Shown here one piece after another: positions 6,212-12,503 of a stretch of 12,503 nucleotides of DNA. Below the pieces are notes generated by a model. That model had not been told where the DNA came from, did not search any database, and was given only the letters and a program-made list of their open reading frames with translations. The first letter of the stretch is position 1, and each line of letters opens with the position of its first letter. The position numbers and the translations under genes were made by a program. The DNA lies in NCBI GenBank assembly GCA_965369325.1, contig CBDUQI010000173.1:1-12503 (forward strand), in the 5' to 3' direction. The stretch is from CBDUQI01 sp965369325. Its GTDB lineage: Bacteria; Pseudomonadota; Gammaproteobacteria; Steroidobacterales; JBCBZW01.

Positions 6212-8953
6212 TCACCCCGCGGGCGTGCTTGCAGGGTCTGCCGGGTCGGTTCCCGCGTCAATCTCATCGCGGTCGAAGAACCCATCCTCATCACGGTCCA
6301 GCGCCACGCGGGTACCGGCGCCCGGCGGAACACAGGTGAGCGTGATCTGCTGGCCGGCCACCTGGCTGGCGAAAAACACCTGCGCAATGCTCAGCGGCGT
6401 TTCGGCGGCTCGATCTGACTGGAAGCGCCCATTGGCCTGGCGGAAATACCCGCGCGCCTCATCGCTGACCACGCCATGCGCGACCAAGTCGCATTCTTCC
6501 ACCGGATCGCTGATTGCGCTGCGCTGAAGCATGCGAATAAGTGCGCCTCGAACCAGCGAGAAGTTACCCGGCGCCAGTGTGACCTGCTGGCCGACGATGG
6601 GTGCAAGATTGCTGTCGAGCGCGAGCACCATCTCGACCACGTCTTCCACATCCTCTTCGGTCATGTTCTGGAAGTCCTGCAGGAAGGTAAACATGGTGTC
6701 TTTCACGCCGTCATGCGCGTAACCAAACCCGCGAACCTGATTGCCGGTGTCCTCAGAGATATCATCACCGATGGAGCGCGAGGTGCCGAAGAAACCGATC
6801 TTGGTGTACATGTTACGTAGCTGCGGAATCTTGAATGGCTGGCGGAAGTCGCCGCCCGGATTCCGGCGGATAACGCTGAACCCGGCCGTGCCGAACCTTC
6901 CAGCAGCCGGGTCGAGTACATGACAGTCATTGCAGCTGTTATCGCCGTCGGTCAGGATATTGTTAAAGATGTCCAGACCGCGCGCCTGGGCGGGCGTTAA
7001 CGAGTTGTCCAGATTGCGGATCGGGTTGGGCGGATAGGTGATCTGCAGGGCAAACTCGGTGAACGCCGTCATCTCCTCGTCCGTGAGCGGGCTGGTGCGC
7101 CCGATCAGCCCTTCGAAGGCCACGTTAAATGCCTTGAATGCCGCTACCTCATCCAGCGGGTCGCCACCCGGCTGGCCCCCGCCCGTGCGATCGCCACGCC
7201 AGTGCATCGGACCGCTGCCAGTCATGCCACGAAAGCTCTGTGTGGTCATCGGGCCTTTCATTGGGTGGAACTCGTTCGGCACCTGCGCGGGTACTTCGAG
7301 CTGCATCGGGTTTAGGTTGTCGGCCACGAGGCCGTCCGGGTTGCCCAGATCCCATGCCAGATGGTCGAGATCGCCGAAGATATGACAGCCACCACATGAA
7401 GAATCACCGCGGCTTGAGGTAAAGCGTGCGTCGTACAGGAATGGACGGCCTTCGACCACGGAGGCGGGCTCGGGGTTGTACATGGCGACGTGATCGACTT
7501 CCTGCGGTGTGCCGTCCAGATTGATCAGCGAGATGCTGTTGTCGAAGCGGGTTAGCACGTACAGATTGTTGCGTACCTCATCTAGCACCAGCCCGGTCGG
7601 GCCGCCGCCGCTGACCTCGATGTGATTGGCGGCATCAGGGGTGAACGTGTCGTTGTCGATTTCATCGGGGCTGAAGATGCCAACCTTGGATGAACCGAAA
7701 GCCGCCACGTACAAAGTTTGTCCGTCACCGCTGATGACCATGCCCAGCGGCGTCGCCAGCGCGTTGTCGTTTTCTTGCTGAGTGCCGGGAAAGCTATCGT
7801 AGTCGATGTGTTTGTTCAGGTGCCGGACTTTTACGGTGTTATCGTCAATCACCGAAATCTGGCTCTCCACAAAATGCCCGCGTACGGTAGTGGTGGGGAA
7901 GAACTCGCCCGGACCCTCAAACTGCACAATGTTCAGGGCGTCCTGGTTGGAGATATACAGGTTGCCGTTGGTCGGATTGACGGCCAAGTTGAAAATGGTG
8001 GTGCCAACGCTGCGAGCCCGCGCATTCTGGGTAACCGTCTCACCGGTGGCATTGAAGGCGAACACGTCCCAGTCCGGCAGGTCGATCCGCACCGAATCAC
8101 TCCAGTCGCGACCGATGGTGTCAACCCATACGCCGTTTTCTTCACGTACGATCAGTCCGGCGTCTAACGGGCGGATTTTGCCCTCTACGTTGGTCACAGG
8201 AAGGGGCAGATCTGTCGCCACCGTTTCCTTAGAGATCACGCTGGTTTTGTTGCCTGAGTTAAAGATAGCCGCGTAGACGGTTGCACCATCGGGGGTGACC
8301 GCAAGGGCGCGCGGAGTGTCACCAAAGATCTCCAGAATCTGCGGGGCCTCGCCGAGGTTGTCCGCGTCGAACACCCAGACGTCGGCGCGCGCCCGCGAGA
8401 CTTGCGGGTCCAGACTGACCGGGGAGTTCTGGCCGCGGTGCGCCGTGGTGACGAACATCCGATTGCCATCCGGGCCGGCAGCGACGATATCGCGCGGTTC
8501 ATCGCCCGTGTTAATGGTGCGGATCACCCGCGGCAGTCCACTGGCATGCGGGCTCAACACACTGATGTTGTCTGACAGATGATTCACCACCCAGATATCA
8601 CCGTTGTCGCGCACCGTGACGGCGACGGGCTCCATGCCTACCGGGATCGACCCCAGCGGCGTCAGTCGGGTTGGCCCGATCTGAAATACTTCAAGACGAT
8701 TGTCGGGCGTGTTGACCGCATACAGGCGTGCACCGCTGGGCGACATTGCTAGCGGGCGAACTTGCCCGCTCTCGAAGGTGGTGAACGATTCGGCAACGGC
8801 CTCACCTACCCAGGCCGAGGCTGACACTGCGCCGACCAGCAGCGCGCCCAGTGCGTGCGAGCAGGCCTGCCACCGTGTTGCGCGCCCCGTTGGCGCCTCA
8901 CTACGTTCGTACGGCGTTTGAGTTCTCGTCTTAGTCATGTTCCTGACCGTCAT
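6212..8953 (-). CDS. Exported beta-propeller / di-heme cytochrome c (peroxidase-like) fusion with calcium-loop tail
   Basis: A 913-residue secreted multidomain protein. A Sec signal peptide with a long polar start ends at about A54 (hydrophobic ALGALLVGAVSASAW, then AVA/ES). Residues about 60-500 are a YVTN-type beta-propeller, with repeated blades such as GARLYAVNTPDNRLEVF (74-90), GATVYAAIF (223-231), NGNLYISNQDALNIVQF (329-345), GQTLYVAAFGSSKVGIF (411-427) and NNLYVLTRFDNSISLIN (462-478). Two c-type heme sites follow: C520-GG-C523-H524 and C674-ND-C677-H678, spaced as in the di-heme CcpA/MauG superfamily, with conserved-looking HPMKGPMTTQSFRG and MHWRGDR in between. The end carries an EF-hand/thrombospondin-3-like calcium loop, DRDEDGFFDRDE (886-897). 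Peroxidase, electron transfer or protein-modifying activity are all possible; the substrate is unknown. ATG 8953 has AAGGA about 8 nt upstream. It diverges from the FG-GAP/UnbV gene. Confidence 0.88.
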   Translation of the reverse strand: MTVRNMTKTRTQTPYERSEAPTGRATRWQACSHALGALLVGAVSASAWVGEAVAESFTTFESGQVRPLAMSPSGARLYAVNTPDNRLEVFQIGPTRLTPLGSIPVGMEPVAVTVRDNGDIWVVNHLSDNISVLSPHASGLPRVIRTINTGDEPRDIVAAGPDGNRMFVTTAHRGQNSPVSLDPQVSRARADVWVFDADNLGEAPQILEIFGDTPRALAVTPDGATVYAAIFNSGNKTSVISKETVATDLPLPVTNVEGKIRPLDAGLIVREENGVWVDTIGRDWSDSVRIDLPDWDVFAFNATGETVTQNARARSVGTTIFNLAVNPTNGNLYISNQDALNIVQFEGPGEFFPTTTVRGHFVESQISVIDDNTVKVRHLNKHIDYDSFPGTQQENDNALATPLGMVISGDGQTLYVAAFGSSKVGIFSPDEIDNDTFTPDAANHIEVSGGGPTGLVLDEVRNNLYVLTRFDNSISLINLDGTPQEVDHVAMYNPEPASVVEGRPFLYDARFTSSRGDSSCGGCHIFGDLDHLAWDLGNPDGLVADNLNPMQLEVPAQVPNEFHPMKGPMTTQSFRGMTGSGPMHWRGDRTGGGQPGGDPLDEVAAFKAFNVAFEGLIGRTSPLTDEEMTAFTEFALQITYPPNPIRNLDNSLTPAQARGLDIFNNILTDGDNSCNDCHVLDPAAGRFGTAGFSVIRRNPGGDFRQPFKIPQLRNMYTKIGFFGTSRSIGDDISEDTGNQVRGFGYAHDGVKDTMFTFLQDFQNMTEEDVEDVVEMVLALDSNLAPIVGQQVTLAPGNFSLVRGALIRMLQRSAISDPVEECDLVAHGVVSDEARGYFRQANGRFQSDRAAETPLSIAQVFFASQVAGQQITLTCVPPGAGTRVALDRDEDGFFDRDEIDAGTDPADPASTPAG

Positions 8954-9517
8954 TATTTCGTTCCTTGTTGCAAGGTACTACGCGGTATTTAAAATCCCGC
9001 GTCTGCTCACCGGAGTTTGCTGTCGTTCAACTTAAGCTTGCCGTGCCCGCAGAAGTGCGTGGCTGGCCGTGCCATGGTGAAAGCATCATTGTATTGATAC
9101 GACGTGATTTTATTGTTCTGTGTGCTCAAGTGTAGCACCGGTTTTGTCACAGGCTCAACGCGCAATTCACTCACCGCGCCTGCATATTTTCGACATACTT
9201 TGGACATATTTCTATTCGCCCGCGGCGGGTTTTGTATTAGACTCATTCAAGATAAGATCAAGTCCAATTGTTGAACGCTGCCGCACGCGTTCGGCACTAA
9301 TAATAAGGACACCCCGCTGGCCTCACGCGGCCCGCGAGTCCATTTGGACATTTTGCCTTTACTGATCAAGCGCGTTGGGTAGCAGGTCAGGCCATCTGTC
9401 ACGGCTCAAGGTGCGTGCGCAGCAGTGGGCAAGAATGCGCGGATCTGTGGCTATACTGAGTGTGTATGGCCTGCCAAGTCGAGACGGAAGTCAGACACGG
9501 TCCAGAGTGATGAGATT
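8954..9517. other. 564-bp divergent intergenic region
   Basis: A long spacer between the two divergent exported-protein genes, visibly more A+T-rich than its surroundings in places (for example 9088-9120 and 9181-9260). I found no convincing small gene or tRNA. The short frames here (such as 9120-9365 and 9007-9246) resemble nothing known and lack ribosome sites. A TACAAT box on the minus strand (9093 to 9088) has no -35. The only element I would call is the sigma-S-like -10 at 9450-9457. The region is long enough to hold regulator sites or a small RNA that cannot be recognised by eye. Confidence 0.6.
9450..9457 (+). promoter_or_regulatory. Sigma-S-like extended -10 (GCTATACT) before the FG-GAP/UnbV gene
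   Basis: GCTATACT matches the sigma-S core consensus (K)CTATACT, with the diagnostic C just before the -10 hexamer TATACT (9452-9457, five of six to TATAAT). There is no good -35 (bases 9429-9434 are GCAAGA), which sigma-S tolerates. Transcription would begin near 9464, giving a leader of about 54 nt to the ATG at 9518. This placement also argues against the upstream GTG at 9425 as start. Confidence 0.5.
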
Positions 9518-11506
9518 ATGACAAAACAAAAAAGAAGTTGGAACACGGCAATTTGCAGCACGCTGATGGCCCTGTTGAGTGGCAGTTGCTTGATCAGTAT
9601 CCCGGCGAATGCGCAATTGCAGTTCACCGACGTCACCGATACTGCTGGTGCCAGATTTACTCAGGATGGAGATCCGCAGGTCCCGATTGGCGCTGGGTCG
9701 GCCTGGGTGGATGTGGACGGGGATGGTTACGATGACGTTTACGCCACCTCGGCTTCGGGTTGTAATCGCCTGTACCTGAACAAAGGGGATGGCACCTTTC
9801 TGGAACCGGTTGACGCGCTTGGCGCCGCGGATTGCACCGGCATTGGCCACGCGGTGGGCGCGGCCGACTATGACAACGATGGTGATCAGGATCTGATCGT
9901 GCTGAACAAAGGTCAAAACCGCCTGTACCGAAATATGGCGGTAGAGACGCTGATGCTGGGTTTCGTCGATGAGACGGCGGCGGCCGGGCTGGATAACGAC
10001 GGCGGTTACAGCGGCGGTGGCGCGGCCTGGGGCGATTACGATGAGGACGGTTTTCTGGATTTGTTCGTCACCAACCACATCGTGCCGCCACCGACGCCCG
10101 AGGATGGCTTTCTACCCGTTACCTGCAGCATCGATCGGCTGTGGCACAACAATGGTGACGGCACCTTTACCGACGTTGGCGATGAGACGGGAGTGGCCAA
10201 CTCGGCCGGCTACGGCAAGCCTGGCTGCGGCCTGGCCGGTGGCTTCAGCGACTACGACAACGATGGCGACGTCGATTTGATCGTGATCAACGACTTCGGC
10301 TTTTCCAACGACGTGCCAAATCTGATGTTTCGCAACGACGGCCCAGACCCGGAATCGGACGGTTGGTTGTTTACCGAGATTGGCTTCCAGATAGGTTTCG
10401 CCTTTGTGCAGGCAGGCATGGGCCTGGCCAAGGGTGACGTTAATCTGGATGGGCACTTCGATTATTACTCCACCGATGTGGGACCGAACGAGCTCGCCGT
10501 GTCCGAGGCTGACTACACCTTCTTTAATCGCGCTTCGCTTTATGGTGTTCGTGCAGACGACCAGGATGTGTATGGCGGGCGAGGCCTGGTCGGCTGGGGT
10601 ACGGGCTTTTTCGACTTTAACCATGACGGTCTGGAAGACCTGTTTGTGGTTAACGGCGGTGTGCCGGTGGAGAAGTTCCCGGTGACCTTTGGCGGTGCAG
10701 GCTACGCACACTTAAGCCCCAACTACCTTTTTATCAACGACTATCCTGATTCTTTTATCGAGGTGCATCAGGAGACGGGCCTGACCGGGCTGGATCACTG
10801 GCGTGGCGTGGCTTTCAGCGATATGGACGACGATGGTGATATCGACATCTTCCTGAGTAACTTCGAAGGGTTCAATGCGCTGTACCGAAATGATCTCAGC
10901 GGCTCCGCTGAGGAGGGCAACTGGCTGAAGGTGAAGGTGCGTGGCAGCATCAGCAACCGTGACGGCATTGGTACGCGGGTGCAGGTGTTCGGCGATAATG
11001 CCACGCAGATGCGCGAAATCGATGGCGGGTCAACCTATGCTTCGCGCAATACGCTCACCGCCCATTTCGGTCTTGGTCCGGATAACTTGGTGGACGTGCG
11101 GGCGACGTTCCCCAGCGGTATCAGCCATACGCTGATCCGTCGCTCCTCCGGGCAGTCGCTACAGGTGCAGGAGCCGGAGGTGACCGGCGCGTTTACCTCA
11201 TCCAGCGGTGATGTGTCGCGCGGCGACATTGCTCGCTTCACCCTGCGTTACGAGAACTTCGCGGATGCCTCGCAGACGCGGGATTTTTGGATGATACAGA
11301 TTACGCCGTCGGGCGCGGTGAAGGCGTTGCGGCCACCATCTAGGGTCACGCTGCGCGAAGGGTTTGGTTTCGACAGCACTGTGAGCGTGCCGATTACCTT
11401 TCTGACCGAGATCGGACGCCATCGCATCCTGTCACGCTCGGGTGAGTATCCGGATTTCAGTCACCAGGACGTGGTGGACATGAATGTGGTGACGCCGCTG
11501 CAGTAA
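9518..11506 (+). CDS. Exported FG-GAP/VCBS-repeat protein with ASPIC/UnbV domain (CRTAC1-like)
   Basis: A 662-residue secreted protein. From ATG 9518 it begins with a clean Sec signal peptide (basic MTKQKR, hydrophobic core, cleavage ANA/QL after residue 32). The frame opens further upstream to a GTG at 9425, but that would bury the signal. Seven FG-GAP/VCBS-type calcium loops of the DxDxDGxxD kind follow: residues 65-73, 117-125, 173-181, 245-253, 307-315 (variant, DVNLDGHFD), 366-374 and 435-443. They probably form one seven-bladed integrin-alpha-like propeller. An ASPIC/UnbV domain covers about 469-551, with NWLKVKVRGSISNRDGIGTR and HFGLG. About 110 further residues (553-662) form a separate, probably beta-rich module that I do not recognise. 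Relatives include human CRTAC1 and many marine bacterial surface proteins; the function is undefined. It diverges from the di-heme propeller gene and converges on ygfZ. Confidence 0.88.
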   Translation: MTKQKRSWNTAICSTLMALLSGSCLISIPANAQLQFTDVTDTAGARFTQDGDPQVPIGAGSAWVDVDGDGYDDVYATSASGCNRLYLNKGDGTFLEPVDALGAADCTGIGHAVGAADYDNDGDQDLIVLNKGQNRLYRNMAVETLMLGFVDETAAAGLDNDGGYSGGGAAWGDYDEDGFLDLFVTNHIVPPPTPEDGFLPVTCSIDRLWHNNGDGTFTDVGDETGVANSAGYGKPGCGLAGGFSDYDNDGDVDLIVINDFGFSNDVPNLMFRNDGPDPESDGWLFTEIGFQIGFAFVQAGMGLAKGDVNLDGHFDYYSTDVGPNELAVSEADYTFFNRASLYGVRADDQDVYGGRGLVGWGTGFFDFNHDGLEDLFVVNGGVPVEKFPVTFGGAGYAHLSPNYLFINDYPDSFIEVHQETGLTGLDHWRGVAFSDMDDDGDIDIFLSNFEGFNALYRNDLSGSAEEGNWLKVKVRGSISNRDGIGTRVQVFGDNATQMREIDGGSTYASRNTLTAHFGLGPDNLVDVRATFPSGISHTLIRRSSGQSLQVQEPEVTGAFTSSSGDVSRGDIARFTLRYENFADASQTRDFWMIQITPSGAVKALRPPSRVTLREGFGFDSTVSVPITFLTEIGRHRILSRSGEYPDFSHQDVVDMNVVTPLQ

Positions 11507-11542
11507 GCCGCATCGGCTTGCTCCAGGGGTAACGTTGTTACC
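11505..11542. terminator. Paired hairpins in the convergent gap before ygfZ
   Basis: In the 53-bp gap between convergent genes, AAGCCG (11505-11510) pairs with CGGCTT (11514-11519) around CAT. GGTAAC (11528-11533) pairs with GTTACC (11537-11542) around GTT. Both stems are perfect 6-mers with 3-nt loops; the first overlaps the stop codon of the FG-GAP/UnbV gene. No T run follows on either strand, so a terminator role is inferred mostly from position. Confidence 0.4.
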
Positions 11543-11559
11543 GGATCGCTGCGCCGGCG

Positions 11560-12503
11560 CTATTCGGACAGGACGATTTCCGGCACGCAATACGGCATTG
11601 GGAGTGGGCGCAGTATTGGCTGCCCATCCACCTCAAGGCGCAACGGTTGTTCGATTACGTCCAGCCGCACCACTGCCAGTAGCTGAGCGGTGCCATCGTT
11701 CGCGCGGTCCGGCGTAGTGCTGCGTACCACTTGACCCACCTTTGCACTTTCGCTAAGCACGGCGGTGCCCGGCGCAACGTGCTCCGCCTGAGCACCCGTC
11801 TCAAAGCGCAGCATGCGCCGCTTGATGCGCCCGCGATGCTGCGTGCGGGCGATAATTTCCTGCCCCGTGTAGCACCCTTTGGTAAAGCTCACGGCCTCAA
11901 GCAGGTCCAGGTTGAGCATCTGTGCCACGAACAGCTCTTGGGTGTCCGGTACGATGGTGGGCATCGCGTTTTCAACCTGCGCGGCTTCCCATTCGTTACG
12001 CTGGGTGCCGGTGTTGACCGCAAGCCCACCCAGATCCGGACGGTTGCCGTCTTCACTGAGCAGCAGATGGCGGCTGAGTCCGCCCGGCAAGTGCAGACAG
12101 CGTGTCACGCCCTGGCTTGCGTGCTCCCACGGCGCCGACGGCAGCGCTGGGTGCTCGCCGGCACCGATCAGCCCGAACACCTGCCACTGCTCGGGCGCCC
12201 GCGTGAGCGTGACCTTGGCGCGCAGAATGAACATCGACAAACGCTGGATCATGGGCGCCAGCAGGGCGCTGGGCATCAGCAGATCGAACCCGTCGGGCGC
12301 CGGCAGCATCGTCACGATGGCCAGAACGCGCCCCTTGGGCGTACTGGCCGCGCCGATGGCCCCGGCGGCGCCATCGGCCTCACTTATCGTGCGTAGATCA
12401 TTACTGAACTGCCCTTGCAGGAATGGCATCGCATCGTTTCCGCGCACGCACAGCACGGCGGTGCCGGGTAACGGACACAAAACGGGCGCAGCGCTCTGTA
12501 GGG
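11560..12503 (-). CDS. ygfZ: YgfZ, folate-binding Fe-S cluster repair protein, 5' partial
   Basis: Related to the glycine-cleavage T-protein (GcvT). YgfZ uses a folate to support assembly or repair of certain Fe-S enzymes such as MiaB in the cytosol (family knowledge). The signature K-G-C-Y-T-G-Q-E-I is clear, with the functional Cys at 11872-11874, followed by ARTQHRGRIKRR. The FLQGQFSNDL block near the visible N-terminus matches the family's beginning. The frame stays open past the TTG at 12480 to the window edge (reading ...LQSAAPVLCPLPG), so the true start lies beyond base 12503 and TTG 12480 is not a start. More than 306 residues are visible, near the usual length of about 330. A long open frame on the opposite strand is an antisense shadow. 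Confidence 0.93.
   Translation of the reverse strand, partial: LQSAAPVLCPLPGTAVLCVRGNDAMPFLQGQFSNDLRTISEADGAAGAIGAASTPKGRVLAIVTMLPAPDGFDLLMPSALLAPMIQRLSMFILRAKVTLTRAPEQWQVFGLIGAGEHPALPSAPWEHASQGVTRCLHLPGGLSRHLLLSEDGNRPDLGGLAVNTGTQRNEWEAAQVENAMPTIVPDTQELFVAQMLNLDLLEAVSFTKGCYTGQEIIARTQHRGRIKRRMLRFETGAQAEHVAPGTAVLSESAKVGQVVRSTTPDRANDGTAQLLAVVRLDVIEQPLRLEVDGQPILRPLPMPYCVPEIVLSE

Noticed and set aside
9219..9229. CCCGCGGCGGG followed by TTTTG as a terminator
   Set aside because: The stem would be five bp with a 1-nt loop, sterically poor, and no gene ends upstream on this strand.
9199..9351. TTTGGACAT direct repeats as attachment or regulator sites
   Set aside because: Only nine bases, 144 bp apart, with no integrase or regulator gene nearby; chance cannot be excluded.
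9425..9517. GTG at 9425 as start of the FG-GAP/UnbV gene
   Set aside because: The 31 extra residues would precede a complete signal peptide, and the likely promoter at 9450-9457 lies downstream of this GTG.
9553..9592. Lipobox (SGSC) in the signal region of the FG-GAP/UnbV protein
   Set aside because: The residue at -3 is Ser rather than Leu/Val/Ile, and a better signal peptidase I site (ANA/QL) follows.
11731..12396. 221-codon open frame on the plus strand
   Set aside because: It lies antisense within ygfZ, whose signature motif is on the other strand; the translation is rich in Arg, His and Gln with no known motif.

Overview
The window looks like a piece of a gammaproteobacterial chromosome of roughly 60% G+C. 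The case rests on an nlpD-rpoS pair, an RpfE-type protein next to prfB-lysS, RF2 with the classical autoregulatory frameshift, and YgfZ. The exact lineage cannot be fixed from the sequence alone. The RpfE-type gene points towards Xanthomonadales/Chromatiales-like or related marine groups rather than enterics. No tRNA, rRNA, CRISPR array, insertion sequence or phage gene was seen.

Layout. Bases 1-592 hold the 3' part of nlpD (non-catalytic LytM factor), followed after 17 bp by rpoS (610-1560). A small Mth938-domain gene converges on rpoS from the minus strand (1626-2006). The space between them holds short hairpins and a three-copy 14-bp-period repeat. Next, on the plus strand, come an RpfE-type gene (2162-3331), prfB (3431-4526, read through a +1 programmed frameshift at 3500-3506) and lysS (4536-6062). 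prfB and lysS are 9 bp apart and surely form one translation operon.

A 149-bp hairpin-rich spacer ends this housekeeping block. Beyond it lies an accessory-looking pair transcribed divergently from a 564-bp spacer. On the minus strand (6212-8953) is a 913-residue exported protein made of a beta-propeller, a di-heme cytochrome c domain with two CXXCH sites, and a C-terminal calcium-loop tail. On the plus strand (9518-11506) is a 662-residue exported protein with seven FG-GAP/VCBS-type calcium loops and an ASPIC/UnbV domain. A good sigma-S-like extended -10 element (9450-9457) lies upstream of the latter. The window ends in a minus-strand ygfZ (Fe-S cluster repair, folate-binding), whose 5' end lies beyond base 12503.

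How it fits together. The left half covers the stationary-phase sigma factor with its usual envelope-division neighbour, plus translation termination and lysine charging. The best candidate for something little described is the divergent pair of secreted calcium-binding proteins, one of them a MauG/CcpA-like di-heme fusion. Their shared intergenic region suggests, but does not prove, a functional link such as redox modification of the partner or work at the cell surface.
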